A stretch of 64,000 bases of DNA from Opitutia bacterium (GCA_016187925.1 JACPIS010000006.1:1-64000), one strand, 5' to 3'; positions 18,255 through 27,789 are shown, counted from the stretch's first letter. Notes: generated from the letters alone by a model not told the origin. Numbers and translations are program-made.

Positions 18255-18677
18255 TCAGGTGATCACCGGCGGCGCGGCGGGCTGCTCGATCCGGGCGCGG
18301 AGTTTTTGCGCATAACGGGCCGGCCCCCACGCGACGAAAAACGCCGGCGCCCAGACCATGATGACTTCGAAGGGCAGCAGGTTGTGGTTGGTCTTGTCGT
18401 GGGCAATCTCCACGGCGGCGGCCAGCGGCCAGGGTAGCATCATGCCGAGCGCGATGAATGGCGGGGTTCGCAGCAGGTAACCCAGCGCAGCCGCGACCAG
18501 CACATAGGCAAGCACGGCGCCGACGCTCAGGCAGTTGCTGATCGTCTCGGTATAATGGTAGTTCTGGCTCGTGGAGGTCTTGGCCCAGCCGAGGTGGTGG
18601 CACGCCGCCACCAGGAGAAACATGGCCGCCAAACCGGACGCTACGCCGAGAATCCGGCCGATGAGTTTGCTGCTCAT
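18255..18677 (-). CDS. Four-helix membrane protein of unknown function
   Basis: A 140-residue protein with about four predicted membrane segments: one near 8-27, then around 50-70, 75-92 and 103-117. A conserved-looking polar loop CHHLGWAKTSTSQNYHYTET lies between the first two. I do not recognise the family. It is the first gene of an overlapping set with the STAS-like and GNAT genes, so the three may act together at the membrane. The next gene upstream, prfC, ends 50 bases earlier. Confidence 0.6.
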   Translation of the reverse strand: MSSKLIGRILGVASGLAAMFLLVAACHHLGWAKTSTSQNYHYTETISNCLSVGAVLAYVLVAAALGYLLRTPPFIALGMMLPWPLAAAVEIAHDKTNHNLLPFEVIMVWAPAFFVAWGPARYAQKLRARIEQPAAPPVIT

Positions 18678-18726
18678 GCCGCCACGCTAGAGAAATCGCG
18701 GCGGCCATGGCGAGACCGGGTTGGGG

Positions 18727-20412
18727 CTACTTCGCCTGCTCCGGCGGCAGGTCGAGCAGCTTGAGTTCGGGATTCTTCTCGAGAAAGTAGCGGGTCGTCC
18801 ACTCGTTGGGGAAGAGCACGACGGGGTTGTCGAACTTGTCGGCGCCGAAGCTGACGCCGGTGGCGACGACGCAGCGGGAGAAGTCGAAACCCTTCGGGCC
18901 TTTCAGCGCGTCGGGCACCACGAGCCAGCGGAGCACGTTCCACGGCGCGGGCGTGAGACGGGACTCGGCGTTGTATTCGCTCTGCAGGCGCCATTGGACG
19001 ACTTCGAACTGCAGCGGGCCGACGGCGGCGAGCAGCGTGGCGCCGGGCGGGGCGTTTTTCGCAGTGAAGGACTGCACGACGCCTTCCTGCAGGAGCTGTT
19101 CGAGACCGGCGCGGTATTTCTTGGCGTCGCCGGCGGTGGGATTGGAGATGTAGGTGAAGACCTCGGGCGGGAAGCGCGGGATCTCGTCGTAGGCGATGGC
19201 GCGGTCCTCGGTGAGCGTGTCGCCGATGCCGAAGCTGTCGTGGCCGACCAAGCCGATGACGTCGCCCGGCCAGGCCTCGTCGACCGTCTCGCGCTCCTGG
19301 CCGAAAAGCTTGTGCGAGGACGAGAGGCGGACCGACCGGCCGGTGCGCTGGTGGGTGACGACCATGTCGCGCTCGAACTTCCCGGAGCACACGCGCAGGA
19401 ACGCGATGCGGTCGCGGTGCTTCGGGTCCATGTTGGCCTGGATCTTGAAGATGAAGCCCGAGAAGCGCGGATAATCCACGGGGATTATCCGCGAGCTGAG
19501 AGTCGAAGGTTGAGCATTGAGAGTCACAGCCACCTGCTCGGGCCGCGCGGCGGCATCGACGATGATGGCCCGACGTGGTTGCGGCGGGACGGAGTCCTGG
19601 AGGAAGCCGTCGAGCAGGAGCTGGATGCCGAAGTTGTTCACCGCGGAGCCGAAGTAGACGGGCGTCTGCTTCTCGGCGTGGACGGCGGCGAGGTCGAAGG
19701 GGTGGCCGGCGCCGTCGAGCATCTCGAGCTGCTCCTTCACCTGCTCGTAGGTGTCGTCATCGAGCTTGGCGCGGACGGCGGGGTCGTCGAGCGAGGTGAC
19801 GTTGACCGGAGCCTGGAACGCGCCGCCGGGCACGCGTTCGAAAAGGTGCACCTGCTTCGTGCGGCGGTCGAACACGCCCTTGAACGTCGGGCCGTTGCCG
19901 AGCGGCCAGATGACGGGCGAGGCCTGCAGGCCGAGGACGGTCTCCAACTCGTCGAGCAGCTCGATCGGGTTGCGCGTCGGCCGGTCGCATTTGTTCATGA
20001 ACGTGAAGATCGGCACGCCGCGGCGGCGGCAGACCTCGAAGAGCTTGCGCGTCTGCGCCTCCACGCCCTTGGCGGCGTCGATGACCATCAGCGCGGCGTC
20101 GACGGCGGTGAGCACGCGGTAGGTGTCCTCGGAGAAGTCCTTGTGGCCGGGGGTGTCGAGCAGGTTGACCGCGCAGCCGGCGTAGTCGAACTGGAGGACG
20201 GTGGACGAGATGGAGATGCCGCGCTGTTTCTCGAGCTCCATCCAGTCGGAGGCGGTGGCGCGCTGGTTTTTGCGGTCCTTGACGGCGCCGGCGAGGTGGA
20301 TGGCGTTGCCGTAGAGCAGGAACTTCTCGGTCAGCGTCGTCTTGCCCGCATCGGGGTGCGAGATGATCGCGAAGGTGCGGCGACGGGCGATTTCCTGGGC
20401 GGCGGTGGACAT
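18727..20412 (-). CDS. prfC: Peptide chain release factor 3
   Basis: A translational GTPase that recycles RF1 and RF2 from the ribosome after peptide release. The 561 residues show all G motifs: SHPDAGKTT (P-loop), the switch region with RGISISSTV, DTPGHKDF and NKCDR, then the RF3-specific FSGFIFKIQANMDPKHRDR. E. coli RF3 has 529 residues. Most of the extra length is an insertion of about 25 residues just before that last segment. It includes TLNAQPSTLSSR, encoded by a repeat-like DNA at about 19494-19527. The insertion is in frame and falls at a likely domain junction, so the protein is probably still active. ATG 20412 matches the family N-terminus. Confidence 0.95.
   Translation of the reverse strand: MSTAAQEIARRRTFAIISHPDAGKTTLTEKFLLYGNAIHLAGAVKDRKNQRATASDWMELEKQRGISISSTVLQFDYAGCAVNLLDTPGHKDFSEDTYRVLTAVDAALMVIDAAKGVEAQTRKLFEVCRRRGVPIFTFMNKCDRPTRNPIELLDELETVLGLQASPVIWPLGNGPTFKGVFDRRTKQVHLFERVPGGAFQAPVNVTSLDDPAVRAKLDDDTYEQVKEQLEMLDGAGHPFDLAAVHAEKQTPVYFGSAVNNFGIQLLLDGFLQDSVPPQPRRAIIVDAAARPEQVAVTLNAQPSTLSSRIIPVDYPRFSGFIFKIQANMDPKHRDRIAFLRVCSGKFERDMVVTHQRTGRSVRLSSSHKLFGQERETVDEAWPGDVIGLVGHDSFGIGDTLTEDRAIAYDEIPRFPPEVFTYISNPTAGDAKKYRAGLEQLLQEGVVQSFTAKNAPPGATLLAAVGPLQFEVVQWRLQSEYNAESRLTPAPWNVLRWLVVPDALKGPKGFDFSRCVVATGVSFGADKFDNPVVLFPNEWTTRYFLEKNPELKLLDLPPEQAK
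19494..19527. repeat. repeat-derived in-frame segment inside prfC
   Basis: The sequence has alternating short units: CTGAGAGTCGAAGG then TTGAGCATTGAGAGTC. It encodes LNAQPSTLSSR on the minus strand and is absent from the standard RF3. Such GAGAGT/TTGAG unit repeats look like intergenic simple elements that have entered a gene. Confidence 0.5.
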
Positions 20413-20587
20413 GAAGCGCCCACGCAATGCCGCAATGGCGCGGAGGGAAAGACTATTTTGGAGCGGCGGGCGAGGAGCGGCGTGGCCTGCGTCGCGGGGC
20501 AGCGCAGGGGCCGAAAGGCGAAGACGCCGGGGCTTGATGCGGCGGAGAGGGGTTTCAGAAAGGACGCATCCCGCCGATATACTTCTT

Positions 20588-20674
20588 ATGACCCTCGCCA
20601 TCCTCATCCTCCTGTGCGTGCCGATTGGCGGGCTGTTGCTCGTGGCGGTACGGCAGTATCGGGTTTCGCGCTGA
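20588..20674 (+). CDS. possible 28-residue single-span membrane protein
   Basis: ATG 20588 opens a frame of 28 residues (MTLAILILLCVPIGGLLLVA then VRQYRVSR). It has one strong membrane segment and a basic tail. There is no clear ribosome binding site. It lies in the 370-base space between prfC and the next likely gene, where I see no other coding sequence. It could be chance. Confidence 0.3.
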   Translation: MTLAILILLCVPIGGLLLVAVRQYRVSR

Positions 20675-20780
20675 GCGAACGGGGCAGGGATGACATAAAA
20701 ATTCCGGGATATGTCACGCCGGGCGGTTGAGGCGCGTCGTCGTTGTGTCGATACAGGGATTGTGGACCCCACCATTCCCC

Positions 20781-20954
20781 ATGGAAACCACGGTCACCTC
20801 ACACACTACACCCACCCCCAAACCCATCGTTAGCCAAAATCCCCTCGTCACCAAACTGCTCTCCGACTGCCGCATCGTGCTGCACGACCTGTTCCGGGCC
20901 ATATTGGGACTGCCGTCAGACCGCCGCGCCGCCAAGCCGGAGAAAGTGACCTGA
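20781..20954 (+). CDS. Small hypothetical protein
   Basis: A 57-residue frame with Thr/Pro-rich start (METTVTSHTTPTPKP) and an amphipathic middle (LLSDCRIVLHDLFRAILGLP). The codon use is reasonable but there is no family signature and no good ribosome binding site. It lies 82 bases upstream of the RlmI-like gene. Confidence 0.4.
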   Translation: METTVTSHTTPTPKPIVSQNPLVTKLLSDCRIVLHDLFRAILGLPSDRRAAKPEKVT

Positions 20955-21036
20955 ATCGCAACGATCGAGTGCCCGAGAGAAGCGAATTTTCATTTTAGCC
21001 TTCTCTGGCGGAGCCTTCGCCCCTGATGATGACGGG

Positions 21037-22263
21037 GTGACGACCGCTGCTGCTCTTAAACTCAAACCCAACGCCAAGGGGCGCGTGCTCTCCGGCCATC
21101 CGTGGGTGTTCGCCAACGAGGTCGAGGCCCTGCTGCCCGCCGAACACGATGGCGAGGTCGTCGAATGCCGCGACCGCACCGGCCGCCTGCTCGGCACCGG
21201 CATCTACAACTCGAAGTCGCAGATCGTCTGGCGCCGGCTCGGCCGCGACCGGGTGACGCTCGACGCCGCCTACCTGCGCGGTGCGCTGGAGCGGGCGATC
21301 AAGCGGCGCGATGCAGGGCGGGGTCGCCTGACCCCGCCTGAGACGGGCGCGGCGGGGTCAGGCGGCTCCGCCCTACATGAACGCTTTCAGCGCCTCGTCT
21401 GGTCCGAGTCGGACGAGCTGCCCGGCGTGGTGGTCGACCAGTTCGGCGACACGCTCGTCGTGCAGATCCAGACGCTCGCGATGGACAAGCGCGGCGCGGT
21501 CCTCGGCGACCTGCTCGCGGAGCTGACCGGCGCGCGGGAAATCATCTTCCGCAACGACTCGAACCTGCGCAAACTTGAGGGCCTCGCGCCCGGGGTGCAC
21601 ACGCGCAGCGGCCAGCCGTGGGCGCCGCGCTGGGCGAAGATCGACGGCTTCGACTACTGGCTCGATCTCCAGCACGGCCAGAAGACCGGGTTCTACCTCG
21701 ACCAGCGTCTGCAGCACGCCGCCGTAGCGAAATATGCCTCCGGCCAGCGCGTGCTCGATGCGTTCTGCAACCAGGGCTCGTTCGCGCTGCACTGCGCGCG
21801 CGCCGGGGCCGCGAGCGTGCGCGGGCTCGACAGCGCGTTCGACGCCATCGGCCAGGCGAAGAAGAACGCCGAGCGCAACGGCGTCACGGCCGAGTTCGTC
21901 GCCGTGAACGTCTTCGACTGGTTCACCGAGCAGCGCGACGCCGCGCCCGCGTGGGACCTGATCATCCTCGATCCGCCGCCGTTCGCGAAGTCGAAGAGTT
22001 CGCTCGAGAACGCCCTCCGCGGCTACAAGGAACTCAATCTCCGCGCCATGAAGGCCCTTGCGCCCGGCGGCCTGCTCGCCACCTACACCTGCTCGCACCA
22101 CATGGGCGATCGTGAGCTGCGCGACGTCCTCGCGGCCGCGGCCCACGACGCCAAGCGCCGCGTGCACGTGCTCGAATGGTGCCACCAGCCGCCCGACCAC
22201 CCGGTGCTGGCCACGATGCCCGAGAGCGAATACCTCCGCGGCTACATCCTGCGGGTGGAGTGA
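21037..22263 (+). CDS. rlmI: Class I SAM-dependent rRNA methyltransferase, RlmI-like
   Basis: Probably methylates a cytosine in 23S rRNA. The 408-residue protein has an N-terminal PUA domain (LKPNAKGRVLSGHPWVFANE), then LPGVVVDQFGDTLVVQ, the SAM-binding segment VLDAFCNQGSFALHCARAGA and the catalytic region ILDPPPFAKSK, with the family TCSHHMG later. The start is GTG 21037. A run of about 22 residues near 92-114 (AGRGRLTPPETGAAGSGGSA) is encoded by a palindromic repeat of the GTAGGGC family that is otherwise intergenic. It keeps the frame and sits in the linker between PUA and the central domain. The RlmI assignment is by family; the exact base modified is not shown. Confidence 0.85.
   Translation: MTTAAALKLKPNAKGRVLSGHPWVFANEVEALLPAEHDGEVVECRDRTGRLLGTGIYNSKSQIVWRRLGRDRVTLDAAYLRGALERAIKRRDAGRGRLTPPETGAAGSGGSALHERFQRLVWSESDELPGVVVDQFGDTLVVQIQTLAMDKRGAVLGDLLAELTGAREIIFRNDSNLRKLEGLAPGVHTRSGQPWAPRWAKIDGFDYWLDLQHGQKTGFYLDQRLQHAAVAKYASGQRVLDAFCNQGSFALHCARAGAASVRGLDSAFDAIGQAKKNAERNGVTAEFVAVNVFDWFTEQRDAAPAWDLIILDPPPFAKSKSSLENALRGYKELNLRAMKALAPGGLLATYTCSHHMGDRELRDVLAAAAHDAKRRVHVLEWCHQPPDHPVLATMPESEYLRGYILRVE
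21315..21376. repeat. palindromic repeat inside the rlmI-like gene
   Basis: Left arm GGGCGGGGTCGCCTGACCCC and right arm GGGGTCAGGCGGCTCCGCCC, followed by TAC, form a double hairpin. The outer ends AGGGC and GCCCTAC match the intergenic copies at 22301, 32665 and 50034. The element is in frame and without stops. Confidence 0.7.
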
Positions 22264-22300
22264 GGAAGGCCTCTTCGTCTCCCTGCCGAATAATTCCGTC

Positions 22301-22356
22301 GTAGGGCGCGACCTCGTGTCGCGCCGGAAAGGCCTGACGCAAGGTCAGGCCCTACG
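22301..22356. repeat. palindromic repeat, GTAGGGC/GCCCTAC family
   Basis: GTAGGGCGCGACCTCGTGTC then GCGCC forms a first hairpin, and GGCCTGACGCAAGGTCAGGC then CCTAC forms a second. The outer ends GTAGGGC and GCCCTAC also pair. It lies just after the rlmI-like gene. Confidence 0.75.
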
Positions 22357-22373
22357 GGAAGCGGGCGGCCAAA

Positions 22374-22406
22374 TAAAAACGGCCGCGCCTTGCGGCGCGG
22401 CCGTTT
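22374..22406 (-). terminator. intrinsic terminator after eno and the coiled-coil gene
   Basis: A perfect 9-bp stem GGCCGCGCC/GGCGCGGCC with a 4-base loop, extended by C-G and A-T pairs. On the minus strand it is followed by TTTTT. It could also slow plus-strand transcription from the rlmI-like gene, as it has TTT on that side. Confidence 0.85.
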
Positions 22407-22467
22407 CTGGTGTGTGTGCTATCTCCGGCGTTTTCGGCAGGGGTAGGGTCGGAAACGCCGGAAAGTC

Positions 22468-22968
22468 TCAGCGCAGGGTGATATCGAGTTCGCGCCGGTA
22501 GGTGCGCTGGTCGGTGACGAGTTTCTCCATCAGTGCGCGGTCTTCATTGGTGAGCGGGGTCCGGAGCGTCTCCAGCAGGGAGATTTCCTTTTCCATGGAC
22601 TCGATGCGCACGGCGGCGACCGAGGCGCGCTGGACGGTGGATTTGCCGCCGAAGAGTGCCGCGGCTTTCGAGACCTTCTCGTTGTTCAGCGTATCATCCA
22701 CGGCCGACTTCTCGAGCAGCTTGGTCTCGCGCGCGATGAGTTTCTCGAGCTTCTTGATCGTGAGATCGATCTCGCGGAGGCGGTTGGCGCTGACCTCGAA
22801 CTTGGGCAGCGCGACGGTGGGGCCTTCGGTCTTGACGGCGGAGACGGGAGCCGCAGCGGGTTTGGTCGCTGCGGCCGGCTGGGCTGAGGTGGCTTCAGCC
22901 GCGAAAACGGCCGCCGTCACGAGGACGGCGGCGGCGCAGGCGGCGAGGAAGCGGAGCGACAGCGCCAT
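22468..22968 (-). CDS. Exported coiled-coil protein of unknown function
   Basis: A 166-residue protein with a signal peptide (MALSLRFLAACAAAVLVTAA, cleavage near VFAAEA). A Pro/Ala-rich part follows, then a helical region from about residue 70 (RLREIDLTIKKLEKLIARET) with heptad-like spacing that should form a coiled coil. I do not recognise the family. ATG 22968 lies 5 bases after the eno stop, so it is cotranscribed with enolase, and a strong terminator follows it. Confidence 0.75.
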   Translation of the reverse strand: MALSLRFLAACAAAVLVTAAVFAAEATSAQPAAATKPAAAPVSAVKTEGPTVALPKFEVSANRLREIDLTIKKLEKLIARETKLLEKSAVDDTLNNEKVSKAAALFGGKSTVQRASVAAVRIESMEKEISLLETLRTPLTNEDRALMEKLVTDQRTYRRELDITLR

Positions 22969-22972
22969 GACG

Positions 22973-24325
<1,353 letters not shown>

Positions 24326-25354
24326 TTAAGTATAAGGCGGGCGGCTGAGGCCTATGCTGACGAGGAGGCGGCGGAGCGGGCCGGGGGGCTTCGGGCGGAA
24401 TTCCTCGGGCAGCTGGTCGGCGTGGCCGTGGCGGAGGGCGGCGCCGATGGGGGTGCCGCCGTTATAGTTGCGGATGAGCAGCGTGGTGCGGTTGAAAAAC
24501 TCGCGGGGGATCTGGTCGAGGTGGCCCTCGACGGCGGCGGCGTGCAGCGGAGTGTCGCCGAATTCGTTACGGGCGATGAGCAGATCGATGCTCAGGCGGT
24601 CGCGCGGGATCTGGCTGAGGAAGCCACCCTCGGCGGCCGCGTGGATGACGGTATAGCCGGCCTTGCTCGCCATGAGAAGATTGTCGTGCGTGAGCACTGT
24701 GGGCGGGATCTGGTCGAGGTGGCCGGCGATGGCGGCGGCGTGCAGCACGGTGTCGTGGTTGGCCGTCTGCAGCGTGAGATTCTCGGCGGTGAGAAACTCG
24801 GCGGGGACCTGGTCGAGGTGGCCGTTGAACACCGCGACATGCAGGACGGTTTCGCCGCTGATGTTCGGGTTGGTGAGCGTTTCGTGCGTGACGAACTCGC
24901 GGGGGAAGCGGTCGAGCGTGCCGGCCTCGGCGGCCTCGTGCAGGAGCGTGTTGCCGTGGTCGGTCTTGGTGAGCACGTGCTCCAGCGTGACGAGCGCGGG
25001 CGGGAGCTGGTCGAGCGCGCCGGCGCTGGCGAGGAGGTGAAAGGGCGTGTAGCCGCTGTTCGAGCGCAGCAGCATAAGGTCGCGCGTGATGAGGGCGGGT
25101 GGCAGCTGGTTCAGCCGGCCGGCGCGGGCGGCGAGATGGATGGGCGTATAGCCGGCGTCGTTCTTGAGCGTGAGCAGCTCGGGCGTGAGGATTGACGCCG
25201 GGAGCAGATCGAGCGTGCCGTATTTGGCCGCGAGGTGGAGCGCGGTATTGCCCGAGGCGTTGCGGCGCGAAAGGTTGGCCGCGGTAATTTCCTCGACGGG
25301 AATCAGCGGGAAGGTCCCTTCGCGGGCTGCGACATGAAAGTCGAAATTTTCCAT
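24326..25354 (-). CDS. Ankyrin-type repeat protein with variant 33-residue unit
   Basis: A 342-residue protein made almost entirely of about nine 33-residue repeats. The consensus is G-x-T-x-L-H-x-A-A-x-x-G-x-L-D-Q-I-P-x-x-x-L-T and then a variable loop such as LLIARNEF or LTLQTAN. The first half is the classic ankyrin helix pair. The usual LLxxGADVN turn is replaced by an hhP-x-x-x-hT block. There is no signal peptide or membrane segment, so it is probably cytoplasmic and binds proteins. It is divergent from the receiver genes, 113 bases away. Confidence 0.85.
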   Translation of the reverse strand: MENFDFHVAAREGTFPLIPVEEITAANLSRRNASGNTALHLAAKYGTLDLLPASILTPELLTLKNDAGYTPIHLAARAGRLNQLPPALITRDLMLLRSNSGYTPFHLLASAGALDQLPPALVTLEHVLTKTDHGNTLLHEAAEAGTLDRFPREFVTHETLTNPNISGETVLHVAVFNGHLDQVPAEFLTAENLTLQTANHDTVLHAAAIAGHLDQIPPTVLTHDNLLMASKAGYTVIHAAAEGGFLSQIPRDRLSIDLLIARNEFGDTPLHAAAVEGHLDQIPREFFNRTTLLIRNYNGGTPIGAALRHGHADQLPEEFRPKPPGPLRRLLVSIGLSRPPYT

Positions 25355-25467
25355 GCGAAACGGTTTCAGGGAATCATGCGGCTCCCGCGGCATGCAAACC
25401 AAAACCCCGGCCGCACCGGTGTGTTTGGGTTTGCCAAGGCCATACGGCCCCCCAGCATCATTGAGCG

Positions 25468-25887
25468 ATGACTGAGCCGGCCACACCGAACACGAGCAGC
25501 AAGCTAGGCAGTGTCCTGCTGATCGACGACGAGAAACCGCTGCTGCAGCTTTTTGCCGAGGCGCTCGAACCCTATTTTGAGGTGGAAATGGCCTCCTCCG
25601 CGCGCGAGGCCGGCTTCCTGATGCACAAGAAGACCTACAAGGTCGTCGTGTGCGACCACCTGATGCCCGGCGGCAACGGCCTGAGCTTTCTCGTGCATGC
25701 GCGCGAGGAATATCCGAACACCCAGCGCGTCCTCGTCACCGGCTACATGAAACCCGAGATGCTGCTCCGCAGCGTGAACGAGGCGGCGCTCTACCGCTAC
25801 CTGCTCAAGCCCGTGTCGCTCCCCGAGCTCATCAAGACGGTGCAGGAGGCGGCCAAGCTTTACGACCAGTCGGTCGCGGCGAGCTGA
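25468..25887 (+). CDS. Stand-alone response-regulator receiver protein
   Basis: A 139-residue protein consisting only of a receiver domain. VLLIDDEKPLLQLF gives the acidic pocket, VVVCDHLMPGGNG the phospho-acceptor aspartate, VLVTGYMKPE the switch threonine and YRYLLKPVSLPEL the conserved lysine. The pattern is closest to the REC domains of HD-GYP/RpfG-type regulators, but no output domain is present. There is no histidine kinase nearby. The second receiver gene starts 10 bases downstream. Confidence 0.9.
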   Translation: MTEPATPNTSSKLGSVLLIDDEKPLLQLFAEALEPYFEVEMASSAREAGFLMHKKTYKVVVCDHLMPGGNGLSFLVHAREEYPNTQRVLVTGYMKPEMLLRSVNEAALYRYLLKPVSLPELIKTVQEAAKLYDQSVAAS

Positions 25888-25897
25888 GACCACCGCC

Positions 25898-26287
25898 ATG
25901 GCAGACGAGAAGAAACGGCGGCCGGTCGTCCTGCTCGTGGAGGATGAGGGACCACTGGCCGGCGCCGTGTGCGACAATCTCGAGGACGACTTCGAGTTCG
26001 AGGTGGCGGGCAACGCCGACGAGGCCTTGCTGCTGCTCGGCACGCGGCAGTTCGACGCAATCGTCAGCGACCAGATGATGCCGGGCAAGAAACAGGGGCT
26101 GGATTTCCTCGTCGAGGCGATGGAGCGGCAGCCGAACGCGAAGCGCATCCTTATCACCGGCTATGTGAATCCCGACCTGCTCGTGCGCAGCGTGCCGCTG
26201 GCCAATCTCAGCGCGTGCCTGATGAAGCCGATGAGCATGGCCGAACTGCGGCAGGCCCTGCACACCGCGCTGGGACTCAGCGCCTGA
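25898..26287 (+). CDS. Second stand-alone receiver protein
   Basis: A 129-residue single receiver domain: VVLLVEDEGPLAGAV with the acidic pair, DAIVSDQMMPGKKQGLDF with the phospho-acceptor, RILITGYVNPD with the switch Thr and ACLMKPMSMAEL with the lysine. It is related to the preceding receiver (shared TGY.(K/N)P.(M/L)L(L/V)RSV) and probably arose by tandem duplication. It is convergent with rpoN, 32 bases apart. The output of the pair is not visible in the window. Confidence 0.9.
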   Translation: MADEKKRRPVVLLVEDEGPLAGAVCDNLEDDFEFEVAGNADEALLLLGTRQFDAIVSDQMMPGKKQGLDFLVEAMERQPNAKRILITGYVNPDLLVRSVPLANLSACLMKPMSMAELRQALHTALGLSA

Positions 26288-26288
26288 C

Positions 26289-26306
26289 GCGCCGCGCTCG
26301 CGGCGC
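26289..26306. terminator. hairpin between converging receiver and rpoN genes
   Basis: GCGCCGCG and CGCGGCGC form a perfect inverted repeat with a very short centre. It lies in the 32 bases between the two stop codons. There is no T tract, so it may only work weakly as a two-way terminator. Confidence 0.35.
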
Positions 26307-26319
26307 CCGTCCGCCGGAC

Positions 26320-27777
26320 TCAGTCGTAACGCCGGCGCAGATTGCTCGGCAGCAGGCCGAGTTCCTCGCGGTACTTCGCGACCGTGCGCCGGGCGATCGT
26401 CAGACCCTTCTGCGTGAGCAAGCCGACGATGTCCTGATCGCTCAACGGCGCGCCCGGATCCTCGTTGGCGACGATGTCGGCGATCATCTCCTTCACGCTG
26501 GTGTTCGCCACGGACACGCCGGCCTGCGACTGGTAGCCGGAGGTAAAAAAGAACTTCATCTCGAAGACGCCGTGCGGGGTCTTGATGTATTTGTTGGCGA
26601 GCGCGCGGCTGACGGTCGTCTCGTGCACGCCGATGATGTCGGCGATCTGCGTCATCGTGAGCGGCTTCAGCTTCGAGACGCCCTCCTCGAAGAACTCGCG
26701 CTGGTGCTTGAGGATTTCGCGGGTGATGCGCTCGATGGTGCGCTGGCGTTGCTCGATGGCGTTGATGATGAATTTGCCGGAGCGGAGCTTCTCGCGCAGG
26801 TAGTCGCGCTCGTTCTTGCCCAGGGTGCCCTTGGCGATGAGGTCCTTGTAGGTGTTGCTGAGGCGCAGCCGGGGGATGTAGTCGCCGTTGAGGATGATTT
26901 TCCACTCGTCGCCGTCCTGCTCGACCGTGACGTCGGGCACGACGACGCGGTTGGAATCGTCGGCAAAGCGGCGGCCGGGCGCGGGATCGAGTCCGCCGAT
27001 CTCGCCGAGGGATTCCTGGATGATCTCGGGAGAGAGGCCCATCTTGCGGGCGATGTCGGGAATGCGGCGGCGCACCAGCAGGTCGAAATGGTCGCGGACG
27101 ATGCGGGCGGCGACGGATTTGTCGCGGCCCTTCTGGGCGAGTTGCAGGAGCAGGCAGTCGGAGAGGTTCTCGGCGCCGATGCCGGCGGGCTCGAAGCCGC
27201 GCAGGAGCTTGGCGCCGTTTTGCACGGTCTCGAGTGACAGGTGCGAGATGAGCGCGATGTCGGAGAGCGAGGTGGTGAGAAAGCCGCGGTCATCGAGGCT
27301 GCCGACGAGGTAGCGGACGGCTTCGCGCACTTCCGGCGGGCAGTCGGTCATCTCGGCCTGCTGCATGAGGTGCTCGGCGAGCGAGGTCTCCGTCGTGAGC
27401 GAGTCGAAGAAGTGCTGGCGGCGCTCCTCGTCCTCGGAGGAGCTGGCGCGGACGCCGCCGGTGTCGCTCATCGAGTCGCGCCAGTCCTGCCCGATCTTCT
27501 CGAGCATCTGGAAGTCCTGCTTGAACTCCATTTCCTCGCGCGCGTCGGTCTCCGGGCCGGAGTTGTCGGCGCCGCTGCCGGCGTTTTTCTCGAGGGAGAC
27601 GCCGTCCATCGGCAGTTCCTCGAGGGCGGGGTTGGACTGGAGTTCTTCCTGGATGGCGGCGCGGAGATCGAGCGCGGCGACTTGCAGGATCTTCAGCGAC
27701 TGCCGCATCTGCGGCGCCAGCACGAGTTGCTGCGTCTGCCGCTGTTGTAAGCTCTGTTGAAAGCCCGGACCGCTCAT
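26320..27777 (-). CDS. rpoN: RNA polymerase sigma-54 factor
   Basis: The 485-residue protein has the full sigma-54 plan. Region I is glutamine-rich (SLQQRQTQQLVLAPQMRQSL), an acidic region II follows, then the core-binding domain, then the helix-turn-helix TQIADIIGVHETTVSRALAN, and the RpoN box ARRTVAKYRE near the C-terminus, which reads the -24 element. No activator ATPase gene is seen in this window. It starts 12 bases after a Ser/Thr protein kinase gene and is surely in one transcript with it. Confidence 0.97.
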   Translation of the reverse strand: MSGPGFQQSLQQRQTQQLVLAPQMRQSLKILQVAALDLRAAIQEELQSNPALEELPMDGVSLEKNAGSGADNSGPETDAREEMEFKQDFQMLEKIGQDWRDSMSDTGGVRASSSEDEERRQHFFDSLTTETSLAEHLMQQAEMTDCPPEVREAVRYLVGSLDDRGFLTTSLSDIALISHLSLETVQNGAKLLRGFEPAGIGAENLSDCLLLQLAQKGRDKSVAARIVRDHFDLLVRRRIPDIARKMGLSPEIIQESLGEIGGLDPAPGRRFADDSNRVVVPDVTVEQDGDEWKIILNGDYIPRLRLSNTYKDLIAKGTLGKNERDYLREKLRSGKFIINAIEQRQRTIERITREILKHQREFFEEGVSKLKPLTMTQIADIIGVHETTVSRALANKYIKTPHGVFEMKFFFTSGYQSQAGVSVANTSVKEMIADIVANEDPGAPLSDQDIVGLLTQKGLTIARRTVAKYREELGLLPSNLRRRYD

Positions 27778-27789
27778 GGGGGCGTGGGA

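Noticed and set aside
22301-22356. CRISPR-like array
   Set aside because: The repeats across the window are single palindromes in different places, not regularly spaced direct repeats, and there are no cas genes.
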